The notes beneath the pieces are model-generated. The model did no database searches and was not told the DNA's origin. It saw nothing but the letters and a program-made list of their open reading frames with translations. Shown piece after piece: positions 8,231-16,218 of a stretch of DNA of 64,000 bases. The first letter of the stretch is position 1; each line of letters begins with the position of its first letter. The DNA is from Achromobacter sp. HZ34 (GTDB lineage: Bacteria; Pseudomonadota; Gammaproteobacteria; Burkholderiales; Burkholderiaceae_B). The position numbers and the translations under genes were made by a program. The stretch lies in contig NZ_NJIX01000009.1 in the NCBI RefSeq assembly GCF_002209485.1, positions 124,001-188,000 on the forward strand, given 5' to 3'.

Positions 8231-10654
8231 ATGTTAAATCTCTCGCGATATCTATTTCCAGGCGCGTCGCATGAAGCAAAAAAATCGAAGCACGCAACGT
8301 CTCGATCACGGCGCCAGCAGCGTCGCACGCAACTCGCTGTAGCGTGGAGCGTTGCCATCGGGTTGCCTGCCATGAGTGTGGCATCTGGCGATGAAACAGG
8401 GAGATTTCGCAGAAGTATCCACGAGGTCCCGGCAGGTGAAACCCGATGGAACTGCCGGATTGGAAAGAAATGTATGAGCGAGCCTGGCGCTGGGGGCAAG
8501 GACGAGCGCGATGAGCCCATGGACATCACGAATCGTGGCAGGCTTCTCATATGGGCCGCCAAGAATAACAACTACTCGGGACACTGGGGGAACGAGCGCA
8601 AGGTAGGGAAACTGATATCCGAGGGAAGCCGCAATACCGTCATCAGCCAGGATTCCGCCAATCCTTTCCTGATCGGCGGGCCTGTCCGGCTGGACGGCAC
8701 ACAGATGCGGCTCTATCTGCATGATCTGCCGCATCGGATCGAGATCGAAGGCGATCTGACGATGAGGAACGTCGGATTCAACCTCGCCCTTTTCTCGTCG
8801 GCGCAGAAACAGATACGCGATGGGCAGGAGATCCTGAGCATTCTTGTCCATGGCAAGGCCGACGACAGTAAATGGTTCGGACCCAGCGAATTCGTCGCTC
8901 CCAACGACTTGGCCCGTCGCGAGACGAACAAGGACTATGAACTTGTCGATGAGAAAGTCGTCAGAGCCGATGGGAAGACGGCGTATGTCCTCAAGTTTCG
9001 CAAGAAGAAGGACGTGCCGGCCTACGATGTGAGGCGCAGCGAAGTAAAACGGCACCCGCCACCAGGTGAATATATCGTCACGGTGTATGGCAAGGATCTG
9101 CCGAAGGTGGGATCCGACAAGGACGAGAAAGACCCGCCGGTGACGCTTCAGACTTTGCCCGAGCCGGATCCAGGCAAGGGTCTTGATGGCAATGATGGGA
9201 AGGGCGATGTCTCCGCCATCTATGTGGCCGGAGCAGTCCTCGAGAAAAAAGCCAAGGACGCCGATCAGGATTCGGGACAGGTTTTGCCGCCGATCGAAAT
9301 ATTGGAAGTCGAGGATATCGAGGATATCGAGGCTGAAGGTGAGACGGCGGACAGCGTCACTTCAGGCCGGCAGGAAAGCATTGCGGAAGATCCCGAAGCT
9401 GACGACGTCATCGAGGTGGTCGTCGTCGCGCAGGAGGCGTCCGCGGTCGACGCGGACCACGCCTCGGCCGAGGGCGAGCCTGCGATCGTACCCCTGGCGA
9501 ATTTCGTCACGACGCCCAACCAGAAGTCCGTGGCCCAGGCCGTCGACTCCCTGCCTGCATCGCATCCGGTCAGCGAGGCCGCCCGTGCGGCATTGGCCCA
9601 GGCCCCGCGGGAATTGGCGTCCTTCAGCACCGCGATTTCCGGCGAGGTGCATCCCACGGTGGGCGCCTCCTTGCGAACCGCTGTCGAGCCCGTGCGCGAC
9701 GTGTCCATGGCCCAGCTGCGCGCCGGCCTGTTCGGCGGCCGGCAGCCTGGCGCGCTTACGGCGGACGCCGGTGTCAGCGATGCGCCGGCGTTGGCGGGCG
9801 TGCTGCCGTCTTCCACGATTTATCCGGCCTGGGCACAGGTTACGGGGAACTGGCAGCAACTGGGCGGCCGCGATCATAGTGCGAAAGGGCGCCAACACAG
9901 TGGCGGCGTTTTCATCGGCATGGATGAAGCCATCGGTGACGGCTGGCGCATGGGGGGCGCGCTGGGCTACACGGACAGTCGTCTGAACGTCTCCAGCCTG
10001 GGTTCCTCGGCCAATATTTCCAGCTACAGCGCCATTCTCTATGGTGGCAAGGTCCTGCCCGCCGGGCCAGGCGCCGTCCACATGATGCTGGGCGGCGCTT
10101 ATACCTGGCACGACGTGCGTACCAAACGCCGCGTGTCGGGTGGCGGACTGGACCAGGATCTGCGCGGGGACTACGGCGCCAACACGACCCAGTTGTTCGC
10201 GGAGCTGGGGTATGCCATCCCCGTGACGCCTGCCCTGACGGTGCAACCCTATGTCGGCGTGTCCCAGGCGAATAACCGGCGCCGCGCTTTCAAGGAACGC
10301 GGCGGCAGCGCCGCGCTGTCCAGCAAGCGCCAGCACAGCGATACGACGACCGTGACGCTGGGTGTGCGGGGGACCCAGGGTATCAAGCTGGGCAGGCATG
10401 AGGGCCAGGTCAGTGGCGCGCTTGGTTGGCGGCGCAATTCGGGCGATTTGCGGACCAGGGCCAGCATGTCTTTCGATGTTGGCGACAGCTTTACCGTCAC
10501 GGGTGCGCCTGTCACGCGGGACAGTTTGCTGGTGGAGACCGGCTTCAAAGTCCACGTCGGCAAGTCCGCCGCGGTGGGTGTCAATTACGCGGGCCAATTC
10601 GGCGGCGGCACGCGTGATCATTCGGCAAGTCTTAACGTCAGCTGGCGTTTTTGA
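8231..10654 (+). CDS. Autotransporter 2: unique passenger with C-terminal autotransporter beta-barrel
   Basis: This 807-residue protein shares its C-terminal half with its two neighbours. A basic N-region is followed by a hydrophobic segment (LAVAWSVAIGLPAMSV) with likely cleavage near residue 50. The passenger, about 50-420, has no recognisable domain; it is charged and ends in an acidic stretch (EVEDIEDIEAEGE). The conserved linker begins near 426 (PNQKSVAQAVDSLPASHP, STAISGEVHPTV). The barrel covers ~533-807 and ends in SWRF. The first kilobase of coding DNA uses noticeably more A and T than the barrel half, which suggests that the passenger has a different origin. GGTGGAG lies somewhat far (about 14 bases) from the ATG, so the exact start is less certain. 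Confidence 0.88.
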   Translation: MLNLSRYLFPGASHEAKKSKHATSRSRRQQRRTQLAVAWSVAIGLPAMSVASGDETGRFRRSIHEVPAGETRWNCRIGKKCMSEPGAGGKDERDEPMDITNRGRLLIWAAKNNNYSGHWGNERKVGKLISEGSRNTVISQDSANPFLIGGPVRLDGTQMRLYLHDLPHRIEIEGDLTMRNVGFNLALFSSAQKQIRDGQEILSILVHGKADDSKWFGPSEFVAPNDLARRETNKDYELVDEKVVRADGKTAYVLKFRKKKDVPAYDVRRSEVKRHPPPGEYIVTVYGKDLPKVGSDKDEKDPPVTLQTLPEPDPGKGLDGNDGKGDVSAIYVAGAVLEKKAKDADQDSGQVLPPIEILEVEDIEDIEAEGETADSVTSGRQESIAEDPEADDVIEVVVVAQEASAVDADHASAEGEPAIVPLANFVTTPNQKSVAQAVDSLPASHPVSEAARAALAQAPRELASFSTAISGEVHPTVGASLRTAVEPVRDVSMAQLRAGLFGGRQPGALTADAGVSDAPALAGVLPSSTIYPAWAQVTGNWQQLGGRDHSAKGRQHSGGVFIGMDEAIGDGWRMGGALGYTDSRLNVSSLGSSANISSYSAILYGGKVLPAGPGAVHMMLGGAYTWHDVRTKRRVSGGGLDQDLRGDYGANTTQLFAELGYAIPVTPALTVQPYVGVSQANNRRRAFKERGGSAALSSKRQHSDTTTVTLGVRGTQGIKLGRHEGQVSGALGWRRNSGDLRTRASMSFDVGDSFTVTGAPVTRDSLLVETGFKVHVGKSAAVGVNYAGQFGGGTRDHSASLNVSWRF

Positions 10655-10773
10655 CGCGTCGCGACCCACGTCTGGTGTTGTTTTCTGCCGTCGTGCGTCG
10701 CGATGCTTAATCAATCGAAATAAGCCGTTCCAAGCTGATTTTTACTTGAGTGGCTTAAGTGCTGATGGCGTGC

Positions 10774-10804
10774 CCGGGGACCGGATGTTGAATCCGGTCC
10801 CCGG
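10774..10804 (+). terminator. Strong 13-bp hairpin between autotransporters 2 and 3
   Basis: CCGGGGACCGGAT (10774-10786) pairs perfectly with ATCCGGTCCCCGG (10792-10804) around a 5-base loop. No T-run follows, so it may be a transcription or processing barrier rather than a classical intrinsic terminator. It lies just before the promoter motif of autotransporter 3 and would insulate that gene from read-through. Confidence 0.55.
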
Positions 10805-10817
10805 CTGGCTCCTGTTC

Positions 10818-10845
10818 GAAACTATCCCGCCAGGGCGGTTACTGA
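10818..10845 (+). promoter_or_regulatory. ECF-sigma-like promoter motif of autotransporter 3
   Basis: GAAACTATC starts at 10818 and GTTACTGA occupies 10838-10845, giving a 15-base gap between GAAAC and GTTACTGA. The second block begins 69 bases before the ATG at 10907. Bases just downstream (GACC-GGCTCGATTG) also resemble those in the copy before autotransporter 1. Confidence 0.6.
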
Positions 10846-10906
10846 CCGGCTCGATTGCGTGGTGCGTCCTGCGCCACGGATGGTTTTTCAAGGAGTGGAT
10901 ACAACC

Positions 10907-12757
10907 ATGCCATCGAATCGAGTCAAAGGTTCCTGCCTGTCACCGCGCGCTGAAGCGGCTTTTTTGCGCACGCCCGCGATAAGCGAGCCGCGGCGATCGC
11001 CATTGAGCATGCGGTTGGCGCTCACGTGGGGGTTGTCGAGCGGATTGTGCGTGATGGCGTTGCTGGGCGACGCGTGCGGGGCTCCCATGGATACGGACGA
11101 GCCACGCGGCAACAAGGTCTCGGCAGGCGATCGGATGATCAAGCACGGCGTCGACGCCCTGGCCAATGCCCAGGCCGCTGCCGAACACACCAGGCGTGCG
11201 CAGGAAGGCATTGCTGGTCTCGCCTATGGGGTGGTGTATGGTTCCGGCGAGGGATTGCCCGCTGCCGAAGCGCCGCCCGTCACGCCACCCGCGCCGATTG
11301 CGTCCGGCAATGAATCCGGCGAACCGTCCGATGACGCCACGGGAAAACCTGCGCAAGCCGATGCCGCAGGCAAGCCCAAGGCCGAAGGGGACGGCAAGGC
11401 CCAAGGGGACGGCAAGTCCAAGCGCGCTATTGAACCGGACGCCAAAACCAGGGCGCAGGCCGAAGAAGATGCCAGGACCAGGAGCGAGGCCGAAGCGAAA
11501 GCCAAGGCCGAAGAGGAGGAGGCGGCCGCCCGCGCCGCCGCGGGCATCGCCTTGGCCGCGACCCTGCACGCGCAAGTACCCGCGCCCGTCGCGGCGGCAC
11601 CGTCGCGCCCCCGCTTTGCGGATTTCGTCCACGCCCCCAACCAGAAATCCGTCGCCAATGCGGTGCAAGCATTGCCGCGGACGCACCCGCTCTACGGCAG
11701 CGCACTGGACGCGCTCGATCACGGCAATCTTGGAAAATACGTCGACAGCCTCTCCGGCGAAGTCCACGCCACGGTGGCGACATCCGTCATGGCCGTCTCC
11801 ACCCTGGCGCGCGAAGTCCCCCTGGCGCAACTGCGCGACAACCTGGCCGCAAGGATGCTCCCCGGTGCACCGACGGCGACCTGGGGCGATTCCCCTGCCG
11901 GCGCGGCACCCCATTCGTCCGCCAAGCCGCTGTGGGCGCACGTGGGCGGCAGCTGGCAAAAGTTCGGCGGCCGCGACCATGCCGCGCGTGGCGACCAGAA
12001 CAGCGCGGGCCTGTTCCTGGGCACCGACCATGACCTGGGCAATGGCTGGCGCCTGGGCGGCGCCCTCGGTTTCACCGATAGCCACTTGAAGCTGCGCAGC
12101 CTGGATTCCAAGGCCAATACCACCAGCTACAGCGCGGTGCTGTACGGTGGCAAGGTCCTGCCCCTGGGGCCTGGCGCTTTGCACGCCATCGTGGGGACCG
12201 GCTACACCTGGAATGACGTGAAGACCAGGCGCCAGGCCAGTGCCGGGGGCCTGGACCAGACCTTACGGGCCAAGTACGGTGTCAGCACCGTTCAATGGTT
12301 CGCGGAGCTGGGCTATTCGCTGCCCGTGGCGCAAGGACTGACCCTGCAGCCCTATGCAGGTCTTGCCTACGCCGACAACCACGGTCGCGGCTTCAAGGAG
12401 TACGGCGGCAGCGCGGCATTGACCGGACATCGCCAGCGTAGCGACACCACGACGTTGACCCTGGGACTGCGCGGCAAGCAGGACATCGAGCTGGGCTCCG
12501 TCACGGGGCAGGTGATCGGCGGACTGGGCTGGCGGCACAACACCGGCGCCGTGCACAACCACAGGCATATGTCCTTCAACATGGGTGACAGCTTCACGGT
12601 CACCGGCGCCCCCATCGCGCGTGATGTCGCCCTGGTGGAGGCGGGTGTCAAGTTCGATCTGGACAAAAATACCGACCTGGGCATTCACTACGCCGGCCAG
12701 TTCGGCGCAAGCCAGCGCGACAACACGGTGGGCTTGATGCTGGGGCACAGGTTCTGA
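10907..12757 (+). CDS. Autotransporter 3: short Ala/Lys/Glu-rich passenger with C-terminal autotransporter beta-barrel
   Basis: The product has 616 residues when started at ATG 10907, chosen because AAGGAG lies 13 bases before it; an upstream GTG at 10859 is in frame but less likely. The signal peptide has a long N-region and the hydrophobic core LALTWGLSSGLCVMALLG. The passenger is short (~60-235) and dominated by charged repeats such as GKPKAEGDGKAQGDGK and a predicted helical AEAKAKAEEEEAAARAA segment, possibly a coiled-coil stalk. The shared linker starts near 241 (PNQKSVANAVQALPRTHP, DSLSGEVHATV) and the barrel spans ~341-616, ending in GHRF. The stop is two bases from the converging deacylase gene. 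Confidence 0.88.
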   Translation: MPSNRVKGSCLSPRAEAAFLRTPAISEPRRSPLSMRLALTWGLSSGLCVMALLGDACGAPMDTDEPRGNKVSAGDRMIKHGVDALANAQAAAEHTRRAQEGIAGLAYGVVYGSGEGLPAAEAPPVTPPAPIASGNESGEPSDDATGKPAQADAAGKPKAEGDGKAQGDGKSKRAIEPDAKTRAQAEEDARTRSEAEAKAKAEEEEAAARAAAGIALAATLHAQVPAPVAAAPSRPRFADFVHAPNQKSVANAVQALPRTHPLYGSALDALDHGNLGKYVDSLSGEVHATVATSVMAVSTLAREVPLAQLRDNLAARMLPGAPTATWGDSPAGAAPHSSAKPLWAHVGGSWQKFGGRDHAARGDQNSAGLFLGTDHDLGNGWRLGGALGFTDSHLKLRSLDSKANTTSYSAVLYGGKVLPLGPGALHAIVGTGYTWNDVKTRRQASAGGLDQTLRAKYGVSTVQWFAELGYSLPVAQGLTLQPYAGLAYADNHGRGFKEYGGSAALTGHRQRSDTTTLTLGLRGKQDIELGSVTGQVIGGLGWRHNTGAVHNHRHMSFNMGDSFTVTGAPIARDVALVEAGVKFDLDKNTDLGIHYAGQFGASQRDNTVGLMLGHRF

Positions 12758-12759
12758 GT

Positions 12760-13758
12760 TCAGGCGACCAGGTTGTACAGGCAATCGCCACGCTCGGTCA
12801 GCGTGGGAAAGCGGCGGCAGGAGACGATGCCGCCGGCGGGGAAGCGCAGGGCGACCGGCTCGCGTAGCGGGCTGTGGTAAGGATGCAGGTATCCAGCCAG
12901 TTGACCGGCGCTGACCTCGCTACCCACCGCCACGAAGGGCTCGAACAGGCCGTCCTCCGCTGCATACAGGAAATGGCTGCGGCCCTGCGACTGCTTCACC
13001 TGCAGGGGCGGGGCCGGCTCGACGGCCATATCGGGTACATAGCCATAGTGCTTGAGCACGCGCCGCACGCCTTGCTCGGCGACCTGCAAGCCCAACGGGA
13101 TCAACGTCCCGCCGCCCCCCAGTTCGGTGGTCAGCGCCGGAATCCCCAACTGGGTGGCCGCGGCGTAGAGCGTGGTGGACGCGCCGCCGCCTTCGCCGGT
13201 GGTCTGGATGCTGAGCGGCGCACCGAAGACCTCCAATAACCGCAGTATCTCCGCTTGCGCGGCAGCGTCGCGGCCATGGCGCGCCAAGGCGCAAGGCGTG
13301 TATTCCAATGACTTGCCACCGGAGTGCAGATCGATCACCAGATCGCTCAAGGGGAACAGCACCGTCTGCACATAGTGGGCGATCATCGCCGTGGGCGAGC
13401 CGTTGGCATCGCCTGGAAACAGCCGGTTCAGATTGCCCTCGTCGATGGGCGATGTGCGCCGTCCCGCCGCCACCGCGGGAAAATTCAAGGCCGGTGCGAT
13501 GATGATCCGGCCGCGCACGGCAGCCGGATCCAGTTCGCGCGCCAGGCGCAGCAAGGCGACCTGGCCCTCGTACTCGTCGCCATGATTGCCGGCGGTCAGC
13601 AGGACCGTCGGCCCTTCGCCGTTGCGCACGCATACCAGCGGCACGGGTATCCAGCCATAAGCGGACTTGTCCGACGAATAGGGTACGCGTAGATAATCGG
13701 ATTGCTTGCCGTCGGCGGTGAAATCGATGGCGGTCCAGACCCTGCTGGCTTGAGACAT
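12760..13758 (-). CDS. Zinc-dependent N-acyl amino acid deacylase of the AstE/aspartoacylase family (DoeB-like)
   Basis: This 332-residue enzyme belongs to the succinylglutamate desuccinylase/aspartoacylase family, which hydrolyses the amide bond of N-acyl amino acids. Zinc ligands are visible as H59 and E62 in GNHGDEYEG and H145 in DLHSGG. NRLFPGD at 111-117 and the catalytic-type Glu in TTELGGGG (E212) are also present. The sequence is closest in feel to DoeB, the N-acetyl-diaminobutyrate deacetylase of ectoine breakdown, but no doeA or other ectoine genes are nearby. It is the last gene of the operon running from the C-S lyase through an amino-acid ABC transporter, so it probably deacylates the imported compound. 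The substrate is not proven. Confidence 0.83.
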   Translation of the reverse strand: MSQASRVWTAIDFTADGKQSDYLRVPYSSDKSAYGWIPVPLVCVRNGEGPTVLLTAGNHGDEYEGQVALLRLARELDPAAVRGRIIIAPALNFPAVAAGRRTSPIDEGNLNRLFPGDANGSPTAMIAHYVQTVLFPLSDLVIDLHSGGKSLEYTPCALARHGRDAAAQAEILRLLEVFGAPLSIQTTGEGGGASTTLYAAATQLGIPALTTELGGGGTLIPLGLQVAEQGVRRVLKHYGYVPDMAVEPAPPLQVKQSQGRSHFLYAAEDGLFEPFVAVGSEVSAGQLAGYLHPYHSPLREPVALRFPAGGIVSCRRFPTLTERGDCLYNLVA

Positions 13759-13839
13759 AAACCTTCTCCTTCCCGGATCGCCCTCCGGGGCGTGCCTGCA
13801 CCAGGCGCGTCCCGAGTCTCCGGGTACTCCCGTGGATGT

Positions 13840-14499
13840 TCAGCGGCGGCTCGGCGCCAGCAGGCGGGTTTCCAATACCCGCACCGCCTGGGCGATAGCC
13901 ACCGCCAGAACCAGAAAAATCACGCCCACCGAAACCATGGGTTCCGGATAGCGGAACGTATCCGAACCGACTTCCAGGGCCAGGCCCAACATCTCCGGCA
14001 CCGAAATCACCGCGAGATAAGGCGTGGCCTTCAAGGCCGATACGAAGTAATTGGCCATGGGCGCCGCGATGTTGCGCAGCATCTGCGGCGCGATCACGTA
14101 CAGCATGGCATTCAGCCGGCTCAGGCCCAGCGCCTTCGCGGCAGCGAACTGGCCGACCGGGATGGACTCGATGCCGCCCTTGAACACTTCCGCCAGATAG
14201 CCGCTGTAGTAGATGCTCAGGCCCAGTACGCCTACGACGAGGGCGGGCAGCGTGATGCCGTACTGCGGCAGGACGAAGTAGAGGAAATACAGTTGCACCA
14301 GCACCGGCGTGGATCGGATGAAGTCGATGACGAAGCGCATCCCATAACCGAGCCAGCGATTGGACCGGCGCAGCATTTCCAGCGTAAAGCCCAGCAGGGC
14401 CGAACCCAGGCTGGCGGCGGCGGCCACCCAGATCGTCGTCCACAGTCCGCGCAGGATGGTGGGCATCACCGACAGCGCGAAGGACACGTCAAAATTCAC
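13840..14499 (-). CDS. Polar amino-acid ABC transporter permease (HisM/EhuD type)
   Basis: This is a 219-residue inner-membrane permease of the His/Glu/Gln/Arg transporter family. It has about five hydrophobic segments and the cytoplasmic EAA-like loop EVFKGGIESIPVGQFAAAKALGLS that docks the ATPase. It overlaps the preceding permease gene by 11 bases, as expected for translationally coupled subunits. The two permeases and the binding protein upstream would form the membrane part of one importer. No ATPase gene occurs in this operon, so the energising subunit must be encoded elsewhere. Confidence 0.9.
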   Translation of the reverse strand: MNFDVSFALSVMPTILRGLWTTIWVAAAASLGSALLGFTLEMLRRSNRWLGYGMRFVIDFIRSTPVLVQLYFLYFVLPQYGITLPALVVGVLGLSIYYSGYLAEVFKGGIESIPVGQFAAAKALGLSRLNAMLYVIAPQMLRNIAAPMANYFVSALKATPYLAVISVPEMLGLALEVGSDTFRYPEPMVSVGVIFLVLAVAIAQAVRVLETRLLAPSRR

Positions 14500-15148
14500 G
14501 GTTGCCCCTCTGCCCGGTGCTGACGCGGCGCTCCAGCCACCGGCCGAAGATGGTGGCCGGATAGCAAACGATGAAATACGCGACCAGCAGCGCCGTGTAG
14601 ACGCGTGCCGGGGCGTATTCCAGTTGCGAGATCTGCTTGGCGCGGAACGTCATGTCGGTCAGCGCGATCAGCGAGACCAGGGCAGTGCCCTTGACCAGCT
14701 GGATGAACTGGTTGACGAAGGTCGGCATCATGGCCGCGAAGGCCTGAGGCAGCTCGATGGCCACCAGGATCTGCACGCGCCTCATCCCCAGGGCGCGGCC
14801 GGCCTCGACCTGGCCGCGGTTCAGCGACTGCAGCGCGGCGCGCACGGCCTGGCTGCCGTAACCGCCGATGTTCAAGCCCAGGGCCATCGCGCCTACCGCT
14901 ACGCTGGACAGCACGATGCCGAAATTGGGCAGCGTGTAATACAGCATGAACAGCAGGATGATGACCGGCGAGCTGCGCCAGAACTCGATGATCGCCGTCA
15001 CGACGGTGTGCGTGGCGTCACGAGTGAAATACTGCAGCACGCCGAACACCAGGGCAAAGGGGACTGCGTACAGCATGCCGTAGGCCGTGACGAGGGCGGT
15101 GATGCGCAAGCCCTCGAAAATCGCGCCCAACGTTGCCAGGAACTCCAT
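14489..15148 (-). CDS. Polar amino-acid ABC transporter permease (HisQ/EhuC type)
   Basis: This 219-residue permease is the partner of the overlapping gene downstream. It carries the same family loop (QAVRAALQSLNRGQVEAGRALGM) and about five membrane segments, with FWRSSPVIILLFMLYYTLP typical of the HisMQ family. It follows the binding-protein gene by 40 bp. Together with that protein it should import a polar amino acid or derivative. Confidence 0.9.
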   Translation of the reverse strand: MEFLATLGAIFEGLRITALVTAYGMLYAVPFALVFGVLQYFTRDATHTVVTAIIEFWRSSPVIILLFMLYYTLPNFGIVLSSVAVGAMALGLNIGGYGSQAVRAALQSLNRGQVEAGRALGMRRVQILVAIELPQAFAAMMPTFVNQFIQLVKGTALVSLIALTDMTFRAKQISQLEYAPARVYTALLVAYFIVCYPATIFGRWLERRVSTGQRGNREF

Positions 15149-15188
15149 GGCGGCTTCTCCCGCTGCTTTGTCGCTAGGTGTTTGTCGC

Positions 15189-16097
15189 TCAATACTTGCC
15201 GTCGCAGACCGCTTCCGTGGTCACCGCCTGCGGCGCCACGTCGTCGTCCGTGAAGCCGTACTTCGCCATGATCTTGCGTACCGTGCCGTCGGCCTTGAGT
15301 TGGGCCAGGCGCTGGTTGTACAGGTCGCGCAGGGCGGTGTCTTCGGGACGGAAGGCAATGGCCGTGTACATGGCTGCCGGCACGCCGTTGCGGATCAGGC
15401 CCGTGAAGGGCAGCGCGCGCTCCGCGCCCTTGACCTTGGGATCCTGCAGCACCGACACCACGCTGGGCGCGGACAGCGTCGCCGCGTCGATGCGGCCGGC
15501 GATGACGGCGGAGACCAGCGCTTCGGTATCCTGGAACTGGGTGATCTGGTCCTGCGGCACGCCGGCGTCGATGGCGTTCTTGGTGTTCAGGGTGCCACGG
15601 CCGCCGCCCAGGCGTATCTTGGGATTGGCCTTGATGTCGGCGTAGCTGTGTATCTTGTAGGGGTTGCCGGTGGCCACGATCAGGCTGTCGCCCACGGCAA
15701 GATCCGGCTCGCTGAAGATCACCGCCTTGCAGCGTTGCGGGGTGATGGCGATGCCGGAGGCGATCATGTCGCTGCGTTTGGCCATCATGCCAGGGATCAG
15801 CGCGCCGAATTCGCTGACGACGAATTCGATCTTCTTCACGCCCAGCGGCGCCAGGGCGGCTCGCACCAGGTCGGGATGGAAGCCCACGGCCTCGCCCTGG
15901 TCGTCACGATAGCCCCAGGGCGCGCGGTTGTGGATGCCTATGGTCACGCTGCCTTTCTGCGCCAGCGCTTCCTGGGCCTTGGCGCTGTCGGCTGCGGCCT
16001 GGGCCGGAAGGCTGGATAGACCGGCGCAGGCCAGGGCCAGCGCGGCGGCGACGCGGTACAGACGACGAACGGAAGTTGCTTGCTCAGGCTTTTGCAT
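15189..16097 (-). CDS. Periplasmic amino-acid-binding protein of the ABC importer
   Basis: This solute-binding protein of about 302 residues belongs to family 3 (polar amino acids). The signal peptide runs to about AQA-A (LALACAGLSSLPAQA). The family features are VTIGIHNRAPWGYRDDQG, VGFHPDLVRAAL and the signature-like VKKIEFVV. ATG at 16097 is preferred over an upstream GTG because AAGGGGA lies just before it and the signal peptide then has a normal length. It precedes the two permease genes. A family resemblance to the ectoine-binding protein EhuB is possible, but the aromatic-cage residues cannot be checked by eye. Confidence 0.9.
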   Translation of the reverse strand: MQKPEQATSVRRLYRVAAALALACAGLSSLPAQAAADSAKAQEALAQKGSVTIGIHNRAPWGYRDDQGEAVGFHPDLVRAALAPLGVKKIEFVVSEFGALIPGMMAKRSDMIASGIAITPQRCKAVIFSEPDLAVGDSLIVATGNPYKIHSYADIKANPKIRLGGGRGTLNTKNAIDAGVPQDQITQFQDTEALVSAVIAGRIDAATLSAPSVVSVLQDPKVKGAERALPFTGLIRNGVPAAMYTAIAFRPEDTALRDLYNQRLAQLKADGTVRKIMAKYGFTDDDVAPQAVTTEAVCDGKY

Positions 16098-16218
16098 GTG
16101 TATTCCCCTTGATATCCGCACTGATCGTGCGGTGTGGCTGGCGTTACGTGGTGTGGCAGGTCCTTTCGTGGCGGGGGCGGGCGTGTCGTGACGCCCGCCG
16201 CAAGGTGTAATGGCTGCT

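Noticed and set aside
12760-16097. Ectoine uptake and degradation operon (ehu/doe)
   Set aside because: The deacylase and ABC proteins resemble DoeB and Ehu parts, but doeA, doeC, doeD and ehuA are absent and the operon is headed by a C-S lyase.
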